NCBI GenBank assembly: GCA_949294195.1
Contig: CASFGK010000006.1
Location: forward strand, 1-64,000
Direction of reading: 5' to 3'
Length of the DNA: 64,000 nucleotides
Origin: an uncultured Bacteroidales bacterium
GTDB taxonomy: Bacteria > Bacteroidota > Bacteroidia > Bacteroidales > UBA932
In this document: positions 24,070 through 35,222 of the stretch, one piece after another
How the letters are laid out: every line of letters begins with the position of its first letter
How positions within the stretch are numbered: the first letter of the stretch is position 1
Notes under the pieces: model-generated
What the model saw: only the letters and a program-made list of their open reading frames with translations
What the model was told of the DNA's origin: nothing
Database searches by the model: none
Position numbers and translations under genes: made by a program

Positions 24070-26835
24070 ATGGAATACGATTTCAGGAAAATTGAGAAGA
24101 AATGGCAGTCGTTCTGGTCAGAGCACCAGACATTCAAGGCAGTAGAGGATCCTTCAAAGCCGAAGTATTACGTGCTGGACATGTTTCCGTATCCGTCAGG
24201 AGCCGGACTGCATGTGGGCCATCCTCTCGGATATATCGCCAGTGACATATACAGCAGGTACAAAAGGCTATGCGGATTCAACGTCCTGCACCCTATGGGA
24301 TATGATGCCTTCGGGCTTCCGGCCGAGCAGTACGCAATCCAGACCGGGCAGCATCCGGCCATAACCACTGAGAAGAACATAGCAAGGTACAGGGAGCAGC
24401 TTGACCGTATAGGGTTTTCCTACGACTGGTCACGCGAAGTCAGGACATGCGATCCTGAATATTACAAATGGACGCAGTGGGCTTTCCTGAAAATGTTCGA
24501 CAGCTATTATGACAATGCCGAACAGAAGGCAAAGCCGATCCGGGAACTGGTCGAAGCGTTCTCGAAGAAAGGTTCCGCAGGAATAGACGCAGCATGCTCC
24601 AGGGAGCTGTCTTTTTCCGCACAGCAGTGGAACTCAATGACTGAAAAAGAGAAATCGGACATACTGATGAACTACCGTATAGCTTATCAGGGAGAAACTT
24701 CCGTGAACTGGTGTCCCAAACTGGGAACGGTGCTGGCCAACGATGAAGTAAAGGAAGGGTATTCTGTCCGCGGCGGCTATCCTGTAGAGCAGAAAAAGAT
24801 GACCCAGTGGCAGCTCCGGGTCTCGGCCTATGCGGAACGTCTCCTGAATGATCTGGAAGACCTTGCATGGACTGACTCACTGAAAGACATGCAGCGCAAC
24901 TGGATAGGACGGTCACAGGGTGCCGAAATGGTATTCAAGGCATATAACGGTGACATAGAATACGACATGCATATTTTCACTACCCGTGCAGATACTGTTT
25001 TCGGAGTGACATTCATGGTTCTTGCACCGGAAAGCGAATGGGTGGAGAAGCTCACTTCTCCTGGGCAGAAGCAGGCGGTGGAGGCCTATCTGAATGAGGT
25101 CAAGAAAAAGACCGAGAGGGAAAGACTGGCTGAAACCAGGAAAGTCACGGGAGTGTTTTCCGGCTCGTATGCCGTAAACCCTCTGACTGGAGGGAAAGTG
25201 CCTGTCTGGATTTCGGAATATGTCCTGTCCGGATACGGAACAGGAGCCATTATGGCAGTCCCGGCACATGACGGCAGGGACTATGCATTTGCAAGGCATT
25301 TCAATCTTCCTGTCATACCTTTGATTGAGGGCTGCGATGTAAGCGGGTCCAGTTTCGATGCCAAGGAAGGGATAATGTGCAACTCAGGTTTCCTGAACGG
25401 AATGACCGTCAAGGAGGCCATCCCTGCTGCCATTGACTATGTTGAAAAGCATGGAATAGGACACAGGAAGATAAATTACAGGCTTCGTGACGCTATTTTC
25501 TCCAGACAGAGGTACTGGGGAGAGCCGTTCCCTATATATTATAAGGAAGGAATCCCTGTCCCGCTCCCGTCCGACAGGCTTCCTCTTCAGCTTCCTGAAG
25601 TAGACAAGTATCTTCCGACAGAGAGCGGAGAACCGCCTCTTGCAAGAGCCGCCGGATGGAACTATGAAGGCTGGCCGCTGGAAAAGAGCACCATGCCCGG
25701 ATTTGCAGGCAGCAGCGCCTATTATCTCAGATACATGGATCCGCATAATGACACCGCCCTTGTAAGCAAGGAGGCCGACGGATACTGGAGAAATGTAGAC
25801 CTTTATATCGGTGGTACGGAGCATGCTACGGGACACCTGATTTATTCGAGATTCTGGAACAAGTTCCTGTATGACCTCGGATATGTTTGCGAGAAAGAGC
25901 CGTTCAAACGGCTCATAAACCAGGGAATGATTCAGGGCCGTTCGAATTTCGTATACAGGATCATCAACACCAACAGATTCGTGTCCTGCGGACTGAAAGA
26001 CAGCTATGAGACCACTGAAATCCATGTGGATGTCAATATTGTCCATAACGACAGACTTGACATAGAGGCATTCAGGAAGTGGATGCCTGATTTTGCGGAT
26101 GCCGAATTCATCCTCGAAAACGGAGAGTATATTTGCGGCTATGCGACGGAAAAGATGAGCAAGTCCATGTTCAACGTCGTCAATCCTGACATGATCTGCG
26201 ATACATACGGAGCGGATACCCTGCGTCTGTATGAAATGTTCCTTGGTCCGCTTGAGCAGTCCAAGCCGTGGGATACCAAGGGTATCGACGGTGTCCACAG
26301 ATTCCTCAAAAGGGTGTGGAGGCTATTCTACGGGAAGGACGGCCTTATTGTCACGGACGAAAAGGCAGACAGTGAAGAACTCAAGACCCTGCACAAACTG
26401 ATAGGGAAAGCCAGGACCGACATCGAGAATTTCTCGTTCAATACGGCAGTCAGCGCTTTCATGATAGCGGTAAACGAGCTTTATGACCACAAGTGCAGCA
26501 AGAGGGAGATTCTCGAGCCTCTGCTTGTACTCCTGTCCCCGTTCGCCCCGCATATCGCAGAAGAACTGTGGGAGGCTCTCGGCCACAGGGAAAGCATATC
26601 GTATGCGCCATTCCCTGCTTATGACGAGAAATATGTTGTAGAAGACAGCTGTACCTATGCGGTATCCTTCAACGGCAAGACAAGATTTACTGTGGAATTG
26701 CCGAAGAGCATGACGCGCGAAAAGGTCGAGGAAGAAGTGAGGGCGATGTCGCAGACCGCGAAGTATGTGGGAGAAGGAAATATTGTGAAAGTCATTGTCG
26801 TACCGGGAAAAATTGTCAATATTGTAGTGAAATAA
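24070..26835 (+). CDS. leuS: Leucyl-tRNA synthetase
   Basis: 921 residues. The class I HIGH motif appears as HVGHP (48-52), following [18 protein letters not shown], the LeuRS signature. The CP1 editing domain contains [18 protein letters not shown] and the [20 protein letters not shown] segment with the editing Asp. KMSKS is at 695-699. The C-terminal anticodon-binding region ends with [16 protein letters not shown]. Insertions between the editing domain and KMSKS (for example [19 protein letters not shown]) are normal for Bacteroidota LeuRS. It charges tRNA-Leu. A YitT-type gene follows 17 bases later. Confidence 0.97.
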   Translation: MEYDFRKIEKKWQSFWSEHQTFKAVEDPSKPKYYVLDMFPYPSGAGLHVGHPLGYIASDIYSRYKRLCGFNVLHPMGYDAFGLPAEQYAIQTGQHPAITTEKNIARYREQLDRIGFSYDWSREVRTCDPEYYKWTQWAFLKMFDSYYDNAEQKAKPIRELVEAFSKKGSAGIDAACSRELSFSAQQWNSMTEKEKSDILMNYRIAYQGETSVNWCPKLGTVLANDEVKEGYSVRGGYPVEQKKMTQWQLRVSAYAERLLNDLEDLAWTDSLKDMQRNWIGRSQGAEMVFKAYNGDIEYDMHIFTTRADTVFGVTFMVLAPESEWVEKLTSPGQKQAVEAYLNEVKKKTERERLAETRKVTGVFSGSYAVNPLTGGKVPVWISEYVLSGYGTGAIMAVPAHDGRDYAFARHFNLPVIPLIEGCDVSGSSFDAKEGIMCNSGFLNGMTVKEAIPAAIDYVEKHGIGHRKINYRLRDAIFSRQRYWGEPFPIYYKEGIPVPLPSDRLPLQLPEVDKYLPTESGEPPLARAAGWNYEGWPLEKSTMPGFAGSSAYYLRYMDPHNDTALVSKEADGYWRNVDLYIGGTEHATGHLIYSRFWNKFLYDLGYVCEKEPFKRLINQGMIQGRSNFVYRIINTNRFVSCGLKDSYETTEIHVDVNIVHNDRLDIEAFRKWMPDFADAEFILENGEYICGYATEKMSKSMFNVVNPDMICDTYGADTLRLYEMFLGPLEQSKPWDTKGIDGVHRFLKRVWRLFYGKDGLIVTDEKADSEELKTLHKLIGKARTDIENFSFNTAVSAFMIAVNELYDHKCSKREILEPLLVLLSPFAPHIAEELWEALGHRESISYAPFPAYDEKYVVEDSCTYAVSFNGKTRFTVELPKSMTREKVEEEVRAMSQTAKYVGEGNIVKVIVVPGKIVNIVVK

Positions 26836-26852
26836 TAAAGAAAAAGTGACCT

Positions 26853-27767
26853 ATGAACGCCAAGAAAGTATTTGCTCATGTATGGGACTATGCCGTCCTG
26901 ACTTTCGGAATCGTAATATACTGTCTGTCATGGACATCATTCCTTATTCCGAACGGTATTGCGAGCGGCGGAGGTACTGGATTGTGTACTATTGTCTACT
27001 TTGCCACGGGCATTCCGGTGTCTGTCTCGTTTCTGGTACTCAATGTCATCCTGCTTGTCCTCGGTTTTCTTGCATTGGGAAAAGCGTTCGGAGTGAAGAC
27101 AATATACGCCATCATACTTTCCACGGTACTGTTCGATGTGCTTCCGAAATTTGACGGCTGGGTCATAACGTTCGACAACAAACTGCTGATAGCTATTGTG
27201 GGCGGTATAGTGGAGGCTCTCGGTATCGGGCTTGTGCTTATGCGCGGCGGCAGTACGGGCGGAACCGACATCGCAGCCATGATTGTCAACAAGTACTGGC
27301 CTGTATCACCTGGAAAGGTGTATCTTTTTTCGGACATATTCATTATCGCATCCGTACTGCTGATACCTGGAAAGACGCTTGAAGATATGATATACGGATA
27401 TGTCGTGATGGTTACATTCTCCTTCATGGTGGATTTCGTCCTTCTGGGACAGAAGTCTTCCGCACAGGTGCTGATTTTTTCTTCAAAATACAAGGAAATT
27501 GCAGATGCCATATCCAAAAACATGCACAGGGGTGTCACCGCATTCCAGTCTGTGGGATGGTATTCCCAGACGGAGAGCAAGGTGCTTCTGGTGGTTGTCA
27601 GGCAGCATCAGTTGCATGAAGTGGTGTCTCTGATAAAGGGTATAGACACCAAGGCTTTCGTTTCGGTATCATCTGCAAGCGGAGTGTATGGAGAAGGCTT
27701 CGACGAGATGAAGACCGGACTCAAACTCAAGAAAAAGGAGAAGGACGGAACACCTGCCCGAAACTGA
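26853..27767 (+). CDS. YitT-family membrane protein (DUF161 + DUF2179)
   Basis: 304 residues. The N-terminal two thirds are five hydrophobic helices with the family motifs LIPNGIASGGGTGL (near 31) and LMRGGSTGGTDIAAMIVNKY (near 129). The C-terminal about 90 residues (SSKYKEIADAISKN, GVTAFQSVGWYSQTESKVLLVVVRQHQL) form the soluble DUF2179 domain, a PII-like ligand-binding fold. The family's transport role is unproven. It is 17 bases after leuS and before a terminator, so it shares the leuS transcript. Confidence 0.85.
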   Translation: MNAKKVFAHVWDYAVLTFGIVIYCLSWTSFLIPNGIASGGGTGLCTIVYFATGIPVSVSFLVLNVILLVLGFLALGKAFGVKTIYAIILSTVLFDVLPKFDGWVITFDNKLLIAIVGGIVEALGIGLVLMRGGSTGGTDIAAMIVNKYWPVSPGKVYLFSDIFIIASVLLIPGKTLEDMIYGYVVMVTFSFMVDFVLLGQKSSAQVLIFSSKYKEIADAISKNMHRGVTAFQSVGWYSQTESKVLLVVVRQHQLHEVVSLIKGIDTKAFVSVSSASGVYGEGFDEMKTGLKLKKKEKDGTPARN

Positions 27768-27827
27768 TTCGGGCCCGGGATTCAAAAAGAGAAAATATAT
27801 TAAAAAATAGAAAAAAGTTAATTTTAC

Positions 27828-27860
27828 AAGCCCCTCAGCGTATAGTTTGAGGGGCTTTTT
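27828..27860 (+). terminator. Terminator after leuS-yitT
   Basis: AAGCCCCTCA (27828-27837), 10-base loop, TGAGGGGCTT (27848-27857), then TTT. Confidence 0.85.
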
Positions 27861-27864
27861 ATTG

Positions 27865-27872
27865 TATTTTTG
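27865..27872 (+). promoter_or_regulatory. -7 element of the membrane AraC regulator gene
   Basis: TATTTTTG directly after the preceding terminator, 22 bases before the ATG at 27894. A TTTG lies in the terminator at 27846-27849, 15 bases upstream. Confidence 0.45.
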
Positions 27873-27893
27873 CGCCCTCAAATTTTTAGCGTT

Positions 27894-28865
27894 ATGGTCA
27901 GTTGTTCTGTGTCATGTGAAAGAAAGAAGAAGGGATGGAACAGTTTCATCAGTATGCTTCCTGTAATCTCTGCAATCAGTGCCTTGTTGATGGTCTTGTC
28001 AGACATGCTTTCAAGTACAGGCATGCCGGACTTTCTGGTTTTGGATCTGATAATTCCCTCTATGTTGCTTATTTTCTGCCATTCCGTAAAGGATTTCACG
28101 AAAAGGCAGATGTTTTATCCGTTGCTTACAGTGGGTTTGGCCGTTGCGATAATGATAGCAAGGCTGTCGTGCGCAAATGAAAACCCGTGCGGCAGGCAGT
28201 TTATGGAATATGTACCTGCAGTCCTGTCATGCATCATGCTTGTATTCCTGTTTTCAAGCAGAGAACAGGAGGTGAAAGACAGAAACGTCAGGGAACTGCA
28301 CCATGCCGTCTTCTTTGTCATCCTGCTTGGATGTGTATATCACAGAATCTCGGAAGGCAATTTCCTGCCGGTAGTACTGTCCTGTCTCTCTGTCATGTTT
28401 TACGCGCACTTGTATACGTCAGTTGTCCGCAGACCGTCCGGGGTGCCTGCCGGCGTCCTGAAAAACGCTTCCGATGCATCCGGACCCTCTGCAAGGACGG
28501 CTGAGAAAGAGAACAGACTGAATGGCATATATCTCCGTCTTCAGGAACTGTTTGAAGCGGAAAAGCCGTATCTGGACGAGAACATTACTGTCGCTGATGT
28601 TGCCAGACGGCTGTACACCAACAAGGCCTATCTATCCAGAGCCATCAATGACAATACGGGGAAGAATTTCTGTCAGTATGTAAATCACTACAGGGTGAGG
28701 TATTCGATGCAGATTTTCAAGGAAAACCAGGATTTGAGGGTAAGCGAGCTTGCAGAAATGAGCGGATTCCATACTATGGTTTCATACAACATGGCTTTCC
28801 GTCTGGTTACAGGCGAGTCTCCAAGCGAATGGTGCAGGCGGACCAGATTTGAAAACAGCCTGTGA
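27894..28865 (+). CDS. Membrane-anchored AraC-family transcriptional regulator
   Basis: About 323 residues. Residues 15-190 contain five or six hydrophobic segments. After a linker, the C-terminal hundred residues are an AraC/XylS helix-turn-helix domain: DENITVADVARRLYTNKAYLSRAIN, then FCQYVNHYRVRYSMQIFKEN and VSELAEMSGFHTMVSYNMAFRLVTGESPSEW. The N-terminal membrane half replaces the usual cytoplasmic ligand domain, a design frequent in Bacteroidota. The signal and targets are unknown. ATG at 27894 chosen because the promoter element at 27865-27872 overlaps any upstream start. Confidence 0.82.
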   Translation: MVSCSVSCERKKKGWNSFISMLPVISAISALLMVLSDMLSSTGMPDFLVLDLIIPSMLLIFCHSVKDFTKRQMFYPLLTVGLAVAIMIARLSCANENPCGRQFMEYVPAVLSCIMLVFLFSSREQEVKDRNVRELHHAVFFVILLGCVYHRISEGNFLPVVLSCLSVMFYAHLYTSVVRRPSGVPAGVLKNASDASGPSARTAEKENRLNGIYLRLQELFEAEKPYLDENITVADVARRLYTNKAYLSRAINDNTGKNFCQYVNHYRVRYSMQIFKENQDLRVSELAEMSGFHTMVSYNMAFRLVTGESPSEWCRRTRFENSL

Positions 28866-28878
28866 GAGCCACTTCGGC

Positions 28879-28909
28879 TTTGCCGTTTGTGCGGATAAGA
28901 CTATATTTG
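28879..28909 (+). promoter_or_regulatory. Promoter of ettA
   Basis: TTTG (28879-28882), 19 bases, TATATTTG (28902-28909). It shows that translation begins at 28927, not at the in-frame upstream ATG 28849 that lies before the promoter. Confidence 0.75.
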
Positions 28910-28926
28910 CAGGAAAATTTGTTTTT

Positions 28927-30603
28927 ATGGCAGACGAGAAAATAATCTTTTCAATGAACGGGGTAGGCAAGATTCTTCCCCATAATAATAAAGTAATACT
29001 CAAGGACATCTATCTATCTTTCTTCTACGGTGCGAAGATAGGCATAATCGGTCTGAACGGCTCGGGAAAATCCACTCTGATGAAAATCATAGCAGGAGTG
29101 GAGAAAGGTTATCAGGGAGAAGTGGTATGGGCTCCGGGTTATTCCGTGGGCTATCTGGAACAGGAACCGCAGATGGATCCGGAGAAGACTGTCCTGGAAG
29201 TGGTGCAGGAGGGAGTACAGGAAGTCATGGATCTTCTGAGGGAGTATGAAGAAGTGAACATGAAGTTCTGTGAGCCTATGTCCGATGATGAAATGGCAGC
29301 CCTGATAGAGCGTCAGGGCGAGTTGACAGAGAAGATAGAGCATTGCGGCGGATGGGAGATAGACTCAAAGCTGGAAAGGGCAATGGATGCCCTGCAGTGT
29401 CCTCCTCCTGATGCGACTGTGGGTACACTCAGCGGAGGAGAACGGAGAAGGGTGGCACTGTGCCGACTTCTGCTCAGACAGCCTGATGTCCTTCTTCTGG
29501 ACGAGCCGACCAACCATCTTGATACTGAGAGTATCCAGTGGCTTGAAGCACATCTGCAGCAGTACAAGGGAACAGTCATAGCGGTAACCCATGACCGTTA
29601 TTTCCTGGACAATGTTGCAGGATGGATCCTGGAACTTGACAGGGGAGAGGGTATCCCATGGAAAGGGAACTATTCTTCATGGCTGGACCAGAAGAGTACA
29701 AGACTGGCAATGGAAGAGAAACAGGAAAGCAAGCGCAGAAAGACTCTTGAGAGGGAGCTGGAGTGGGTGAGGATGGCGCCGAAGGCACGTCACGCAAAAT
29801 CAAAGGCACGTCTCGGCGCATATGAAAAGCTTGCCAGCGAAGACGGTAAGGAGAAGGAGGCGAACCTCGAGATATTCATTCCTAACGGACCGAGGCTCGG
29901 AAGCAAGGTCATAGAGTTCAATGACGTATCCAAGGCCTACGGTGACAAGCTCCTGTTTGAACACCTGACGTTCACGCTTCCGCCGGCCGGAATTGTCGGA
30001 GTCATCGGACCGAACGGAGCCGGAAAAACCACATTGTTCCGCCTTATCATGGGTCTGGAGAAGCCGGATACCGGGACAATCACTGTCGGAGAGACAGTCA
30101 AGCTTGCCTATGTAGACCAGCAGCACAAGAGTATAGACCCGGAAAAGACAGTCTATGAAACTGTTTCAGGTGGAAGCGAATTCATCAGACTGGGCAAAAA
30201 GGATGTCAATGCCAGAGCCTACGTTTCACGTTTCAACTTCTCTGGAGCAGACCAGGAGAAACTGTGCGGAATCCTGTCGGGAGGTGAGCGCAACCGCCTT
30301 CATCTGGCTCTTACACTCAAGGATGAAGGAAACGTGCTTTTGCTTGATGAGCCAACCAATGACGTAGATGTCAACACTATACGGGCTCTTGAAGAAGGAC
30401 TGGAGAATTTTGCGGGATGTGCAGTGGTCATTTCCCACGACCGCTGGTTCCTGGACAGGATTGCTACCCACATTCTTGCGTTCGAAGGTGATTCCGAAGT
30501 ATATTTCTTTGAAGGCTCATATTCCGAATACGAAGAAAACAAGAAGCGCCGTCTCGGAGATGTTACGCCTAAGAGGTTCAAGTACAAGAAACTGATGGAA
30601 TAG
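28927..30603 (+). CDS. ettA: Energy-dependent translational throttle protein EttA (ABC-F)
   Basis: 558 residues, the EttA length. There are two ABC domains: Walker A GLNGSGKS at 42-49 and GPNGAGKT near 361-368, signature motifs LSGGERRRVAL and LSGGERNRLHL, and Walker B segments LLLDEPTNHLD and LLLDEPTNDVD. Between them lies the EttA-type linker with ELEWVRMAPKARHAKSKARL (P-site tRNA interaction motif) and the arm insertion in domain 1 (MDLLREYEEVNMKFCE). Ribosome-bound, it gates the first elongation step according to ATP/ADP. Transcribed alone. Confidence 0.93.
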   Translation: MADEKIIFSMNGVGKILPHNNKVILKDIYLSFFYGAKIGIIGLNGSGKSTLMKIIAGVEKGYQGEVVWAPGYSVGYLEQEPQMDPEKTVLEVVQEGVQEVMDLLREYEEVNMKFCEPMSDDEMAALIERQGELTEKIEHCGGWEIDSKLERAMDALQCPPPDATVGTLSGGERRRVALCRLLLRQPDVLLLDEPTNHLDTESIQWLEAHLQQYKGTVIAVTHDRYFLDNVAGWILELDRGEGIPWKGNYSSWLDQKSTRLAMEEKQESKRRKTLERELEWVRMAPKARHAKSKARLGAYEKLASEDGKEKEANLEIFIPNGPRLGSKVIEFNDVSKAYGDKLLFEHLTFTLPPAGIVGVIGPNGAGKTTLFRLIMGLEKPDTGTITVGETVKLAYVDQQHKSIDPEKTVYETVSGGSEFIRLGKKDVNARAYVSRFNFSGADQEKLCGILSGGERNRLHLALTLKDEGNVLLLDEPTNDVDVNTIRALEEGLENFAGCAVVISHDRWFLDRIATHILAFEGDSEVYFFEGSYSEYEENKKRRLGDVTPKRFKYKKLME

Positions 30604-30657
30604 CATCTGTCCCTGCAATCTTTCTTGAGGAACATGTAAAACATATGCTTTGCAAAA

Positions 30658-30688
30658 CTTGTTTTATCATGGAATATGATTAAATTTG
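30658..30688 (+). promoter_or_regulatory. Promoter of secA
   Basis: CTTG (30658-30661), 19 bases, TAAATTTG (30681-30688), followed by a leader of about 60 bases. No SecM-like arrest peptide is visible in that leader. Confidence 0.65.
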
Positions 30689-30758
30689 CAAGATTTCGGT
30701 TTTATGCCCGAAAGCGGGCATGCCGTGTATTGTAAGTTGAAACAATTAATTGAAAGAT

Positions 30759-33700
30759 ATGTCATTTACAGATGTTTTCAAGAAAATCTTCGGGACCAAG
30801 GCGGAAAGGGACCTGAAGCAGTTGCAGCCTGTCCTTGACAAGGTACTGGCAGCCTATCCTGAAATAGACAGACTGACAGACGACCAGTTGAGGGAAAAGT
30901 CAGCTGAACTGAAACGCATTATCCGGGAGCGTGTTGCAGATGACGAGGCGAGGATAGCGCAGATTAAGGAAGAGCTTGAAAAAGACATCCCTCTGGATCA
31001 GAAGGAGGCTCTTGCAACAGAGTCCGACAAACTGGTCAAGAAGGTGGACGAGGATATTGAAAAGGTACTGGACGAGATTCTTCCTGTGGCATTTGCGGTG
31101 ATGAAATCCACCGCACGCAGGTTCAAGGAAAATGAGACGATAAGAGTGAAGGCCACTGATTTCGACCGTGCCCTCAGCACTACCAGGGATTTCGTCGTAA
31201 TCGACGGGGATTACGCCGTATGGCACAACCACTGGATGGCCGGCGGCAACGAGATTACCTGGGATATGGTCCACTACGATGTCCAGCTTATCGGCGGTAT
31301 AGTGCTCCATCAGGGGAAAATAGCGGAGATGGCTACCGGAGAGGGAAAGACACTTGTGGCTACGCTTCCGGTATTCCTCAACGCATTGGCAGGCAAGGGC
31401 GTGCATGTAGTCACAGTCAATGACTACCTTTCCAAGCGTGACTCCGAGTGGATGGGACCTCTCTACATGTTCCACGGTCTTTCGGTAGACTGTATAGACA
31501 AGCATCAGCCTAACAGCGAAGCCCGCAGGAAAGCATACGCATGCGACATCACCTTCGGAACCAACAACGAGTTCGGCTTCGATTACCTGAGGGACAATAT
31601 GGCCATTTCCCTGAAAGATCTCGTACAGCGCAAACACCATTATGCAATAGTCGATGAGGTCGATTCCGTTCTTATTGACGATGCCCGTACCCCTCTGATC
31701 ATTTCAGGTCCCGTACCAAAGGGAGACGACCAGCAGTTCATGGAGTTCAAGCCGTATGTGGAGAAGCTGTACAACAACCAGAGGGCTCTTGTCACCAACA
31801 CTCTCAACGAGGCAAGGAAACTTATAGTTTCCGGTGATGAGAAGGAAGGCGGAAAACTTCTTCTCAGGGCATACAAGGGACTTCCCAAGTACAAGCCTCT
31901 CATCAAGTTCCTCAGCGAGCCCGGCATGAAGCAGCTGCTCCAGAGGACGGAAAACTACTATATACAGGACAATGAAAGGGAGATGCCGGTTGTCACCGAT
32001 CCTCTTTTCTTCGTAATCAACGAGAAGCAGCACTCGGTCGAGATGACCGACAACGGTCACGACCTGCTCAGCGGTACGCTTTCAGATCCGAAGTTCTTTA
32101 TCCTTCCTGATGTCGGAAGCGAGATTGCCGAGGTCGAGAAATCAGAGCTTTCACAGGAGGAAAAGCATGCGAAGAAGGACCAGATCATGGCGGACTTTGC
32201 CCTGAAGTCAGAGCGAGTACATACTGTAAACCAGCTTCTCAAGGCGTATGCAATGTTCGAGAAGGATGTCGACTATGTCATCATGGACAACAAGGTGAAG
32301 ATTGTCGACGAGCAGACCGGACGTATCATGGAGGGACGCCGTTGGAGCGACGGCCTCCATCAGGCTGTGGAAGCCAAGGAAAATGTCAAGGTGGAGGCAG
32401 CCACACAGACATTCGCTACCATCACGCTACAGAACTATTTCCGTATGTACCACAAGCTTGCCGGCATGACAGGTACCGCTGAAACGGAAGCCGGAGAGTT
32501 CTGGTCCATATACAAGCTTGACGTAGTGGTGATTCCTACCAACAAGCCTATTGCCAGAATTGACGAGAACGACAGGATATACAAGACAAAAAAGGCCAAG
32601 TACGAGGCCGTTATAAACAGGATTGAGGACCTTATCAAGGCCGGACGGCCTGTCCTTGTGGGTACTACGGATGTGGAGACATCCGAACTTCTCAGCAGGA
32701 TGTTGAAACTCAGGGGAATATCCCATCAGGTCCTCAATGCCAAGCAGCATGCCCGCGAGGCGGAAGTAGTGGCTCACGCAGGCCAGAAGAGCACGGTGAC
32801 GATTGCCACCAACATGGCCGGCCGTGGTACCGATATCAAGCTTTCCGACGAAGTGCGTAAGGCAGGCGGACTTGCAATCATCGGTACCGAGCGTCATGAC
32901 AGCCGGCGTGTAGACCGCCAGCTCCGTGGCCGGGCAGGACGTCAGGGCGACCCGGGTTCTTCAACTTTCTATGTTTCATTTGAAGACAAGCTGATGCGTC
33001 TGTTCGGGTCGGAAAGGATTGCAGGCATTGTCGACAAGCTTGGAATGGAAGAAGGGGATGTCCTTGAAAACAAGACACTTTCCAACTCCATAGAAAAAGC
33101 CCAGAAGAAGGTCGAAGAAAACAACTTCGGTATCCGAAAGAGACTTCTCGAGTATGATGATGTCATGAACTCCCAGAGGGAAGTCATCTATACGAGGAGG
33201 CGTAACGCACTCTCCGGAGAAAGAGTGGAAATCGATGTCCTCAATATGATGCAGGACATGTCCGCCATAATTGTGGAGAACTGTTCAGGATATGACTATG
33301 AGTCATTCTCCGAGTATGTCATGGCTGCGCTTTCCATAGATCCGGGATTTGAGGAGCAGTTCTACAACAGTGCAAAGCCGGAAGAGATTTCAGACAGACT
33401 TTTCCAGAATATGCAGGATACATACAGACGCAGAATGGATGCCATGTCCCAAAGGGCCTATCCTATCATAAAGGAGGTATACGAGAAACAGGGTGCCATT
33501 TATCAGAATATCGCGATTCCTATTTCTGACGGGCGCAAGATGCTCACTCTGTCAGTAAATCTGAAAAAGGCTTATGAAACTGAAGGGAAGGAGATTGCCA
33601 GGGCGCTTACCAAAGCGATTACCCTTTATCAGATAGACGATCACTGGAAAGAGCATCTGCGTGACATGGATGACCTTAAGCAGTCCGTACAGAATGCGTC

Positions 33701-34028
33701 TTACGAGCAGAAGGATCCTCTTCTTATATACAAGTTCGAGAGTTTCAATCTGTTCAAGTCCATGCTGGAAGCTCTCAGCAAGGATATTCTTTCATTCCTG
33801 CTGCGTGCCCACATCCCTCTGAGGGATGCAACCGCTGTCCAGTCTCCTGCTCCTGCCCGCAAACCGGATATGAGCCAGATGCAGACCAGCAGGACCGATC
33901 TGGTCACCAACGGAGGTGAACCTAAGTCCAAGATGCCGGTCCATGTGGAGAAGACAGTGGGAAGGAATGACCCGTGTCCGTGCGGTTCAGGCAAGAAATA
34001 CAAGAACTGCCACGGGAAAGGACTGTAA
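30759..34028 (+). CDS. secA: Preprotein translocase ATPase SecA
   Basis: About 1089 residues; long because of insertions in the nucleotide-binding region typical of Bacteroidota SecA. Walker [12 protein letters not shown] near 189-199, the [18 protein letters not shown] segment, Walker [21 protein letters not shown], helicase motifs [10 protein letters not shown] and [16 protein letters not shown]. The C-terminus is the zinc-binding SEC-C tail [21 protein letters not shown], which binds SecB and ribosomes. It drives proteins through SecYEG. A TTG at 30750 is in frame, but the ATG at 30759 ([12 protein letters not shown]) is the conserved start. Confidence 0.97.
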   Translation: MSFTDVFKKIFGTKAERDLKQLQPVLDKVLAAYPEIDRLTDDQLREKSAELKRIIRERVADDEARIAQIKEELEKDIPLDQKEALATESDKLVKKVDEDIEKVLDEILPVAFAVMKSTARRFKENETIRVKATDFDRALSTTRDFVVIDGDYAVWHNHWMAGGNEITWDMVHYDVQLIGGIVLHQGKIAEMATGEGKTLVATLPVFLNALAGKGVHVVTVNDYLSKRDSEWMGPLYMFHGLSVDCIDKHQPNSEARRKAYACDITFGTNNEFGFDYLRDNMAISLKDLVQRKHHYAIVDEVDSVLIDDARTPLIISGPVPKGDDQQFMEFKPYVEKLYNNQRALVTNTLNEARKLIVSGDEKEGGKLLLRAYKGLPKYKPLIKFLSEPGMKQLLQRTENYYIQDNEREMPVVTDPLFFVINEKQHSVEMTDNGHDLLSGTLSDPKFFILPDVGSEIAEVEKSELSQEEKHAKKDQIMADFALKSERVHTVNQLLKAYAMFEKDVDYVIMDNKVKIVDEQTGRIMEGRRWSDGLHQAVEAKENVKVEAATQTFATITLQNYFRMYHKLAGMTGTAETEAGEFWSIYKLDVVVIPTNKPIARIDENDRIYKTKKAKYEAVINRIEDLIKAGRPVLVGTTDVETSELLSRMLKLRGISHQVLNAKQHAREAEVVAHAGQKSTVTIATNMAGRGTDIKLSDEVRKAGGLAIIGTERHDSRRVDRQLRGRAGRQGDPGSSTFYVSFEDKLMRLFGSERIAGIVDKLGMEEGDVLENKTLSNSIEKAQKKVEENNFGIRKRLLEYDDVMNSQREVIYTRRRNALSGERVEIDVLNMMQDMSAIIVENCSGYDYESFSEYVMAALSIDPGFEEQFYNSAKPEEISDRLFQNMQDTYRRRMDAMSQRAYPIIKEVYEKQGAIYQNIAIPISDGRKMLTLSVNLKKAYETEGKEIARALTKAITLYQIDDHWKEHLRDMDDLKQSVQNASYEQKDPLLIYKFESFNLFKSMLEALSKDILSFLLRAHIPLRDATAVQSPAPARKPDMSQMQTSRTDLVTNGGEPKSKMPVHVEKTVGRNDPCPCGSGKKYKNCHGKGL

Positions 34029-34053
34029 CCGGTATTCCGGAGGAGGTCATTAG

Positions 34054-34563
34054 ATGATATGGGCTCTTCTTATATCATTCATAATATTCTATTTCCATCA
34101 TAGAAGGAAAAGAAAACGGAGAACAATTATGGGAAAAACTGAAGAAATTGTCAATTCGGTCAGCAGGATATCTGCCGGAACGAAGATAACAGGTGAACTG
34201 ACCTCGACGAATGACCTGAGAATAGACGGGCATTTCGAAGGCAGGATTTTTTCCAAGGGCAGGATAATAATAGGAGAGACTGCGGATGTGTCCGGGGAAA
34301 TGATTTGCGTAAATGCCGATATCTGGGGCAGGTATAAGGGAGACATTTATGTTAAGGATACGCTTTCTCTGAAAAAGGGGGCGAAAGTGGATGCCAATCT
34401 GAACATAAACAAGATTGTCGTCGAGCTTGGCGTAGCGTTCAACGGTACTTGCCGCATGATAACGACAGAGGAATTCGACAAGAAAGCATCTGTCGCCGAC
34501 TCGGAAGCGAATGCCGGTTCTTCCGGCAAACAGTCTTCCCAGACTTCAGGCAAGACAAAATGA
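34054..34563 (+). CDS. Bactofilin family polymer-forming protein
   Basis: 169 residues. The core, about 40-140, is the bactofilin/DUF583 beta-helix with repeating GELTSTNDLRIDGHFEGRI, IIIGETADVSGEM, IWGRYKGDIYV and KGAKVDANLNI turns. Bactofilins assemble into filaments that position cell-wall or motility proteins. From the ATG at 34054, preceded by GGAGGAGG about 8 bases upstream, the first 20 residues are a hydrophobic helix (WALLISFIIFYF) then RRKRKRR, giving a membrane anchor. An internal ATG at 34129 (MGKTEEIVNSV) would give the usual cytosolic form. I list the longer version because of its unusually good Shine-Dalgarno site, but either start is possible. It lies 25 bases after secA. Confidence 0.82.
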   Translation: MIWALLISFIIFYFHHRRKRKRRTIMGKTEEIVNSVSRISAGTKITGELTSTNDLRIDGHFEGRIFSKGRIIIGETADVSGEMICVNADIWGRYKGDIYVKDTLSLKKGAKVDANLNINKIVVELGVAFNGTCRMITTEEFDKKASVADSEANAGSSGKQSSQTSGKTK

Positions 34564-34603
34564 AAAACCGGAGGGTCATATGAAATGGCCCTCCGGTTTT
34601 TTT
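34563..34603. terminator. Bidirectional terminator between the bactofilin gene and hsp20
   Basis: AAAAACCGGAGGG pairs with CCCTCCGGTTTTT around a 13-base loop, with seven T on the plus strand. Confidence 0.88.
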
Positions 34604-34614
34604 AAAAAGCGAAT

Positions 34615-35046
34615 TTATTTGACTTCAATGACTCTCTTGCTGTCATCCACCTTGGCCTTCTGAACCTTTGGAATATTGACATTCAGTACTCCATGCTCGA
34701 CATGTGCGCTGATCTGCTCCCTTTCCGCATCATCCGGAAGAACCATTGTCTGCTGGAATTTTGAGTATGAAAACTCGCGGCGGAGATAGTGTCCGTGTTT
34801 CTTTTCGCTCTTTTCATCTGTTTTCTTCTCCATCTCGATAACGAGATTTCCGTCCTCGTCAAGATGAACGTTGAAATCCTCTTTTGTCATTCCAGGAGCG
34901 GCAAGCTCGAGTTCATAGCCGTTTTCATTTTCCAGTACATTGATAGCAGGAGCCGTAGCATTCATCCTGTCCATCCAGTTAGTGTCGAAAAAGTCATTGA
35001 AAATATCAGGCAGCCAGGCCTGGTTGTTTCTTCTTGAAGGTAACAT
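34615..35046 (-). CDS. Hsp20-family small heat-shock protein
   Basis: About 143 residues from the ATG at 35046 (MLPSRRNNQAWLP); an ATG at 35070 is also possible. The alpha-crystallin domain runs from about 36 to 135: NGYELELAAPGMTKEDFNVHL, YLRREFSYSKFQQTMVLPDDA and HGVLNVNIPK, the last being the conserved GVLxVxIPK signature, with an IEV tail that fits the IxI/V oligomer motif. An ATP-independent chaperone that holds unfolding proteins. Divergent from uvrA across a 279-base gap that contains an inverted repeat. Confidence 0.92.
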   Translation of the reverse strand: MLPSRRNNQAWLPDIFNDFFDTNWMDRMNATAPAINVLENENGYELELAAPGMTKEDFNVHLDEDGNLVIEMEKKTDEKSEKKHGHYLRREFSYSKFQQTMVLPDDAEREQISAHVEHGVLNVNIPKVQKAKVDDSKRVIEVK

Positions 35047-35222
35047 AATATAATCTCCTTTTTTTGTCATTAATTGTTGTTTTCCGTTCCGTCAGTCTAT
35101 GCATCCGTCCTGTCTGGATATCCGCTCCGGCTTCCGGAACCGCAATAGGATATATCAATTGCCGTACCGCTGCCGCAAATGATAAAAAATGGTCAAAAGG
35201 AGGAAAAATTGTCACTGTTCCA

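Noticed and set aside
25384..26298. 304-residue minus-strand frame in leuS
   Set aside because: Shadow frame inside an unmistakable LeuRS gene.
28849..28926. N-terminal extension of ettA
   Set aside because: A full promoter lies inside this stretch, and EttA proteins start at the MADEKIIF-type sequence.
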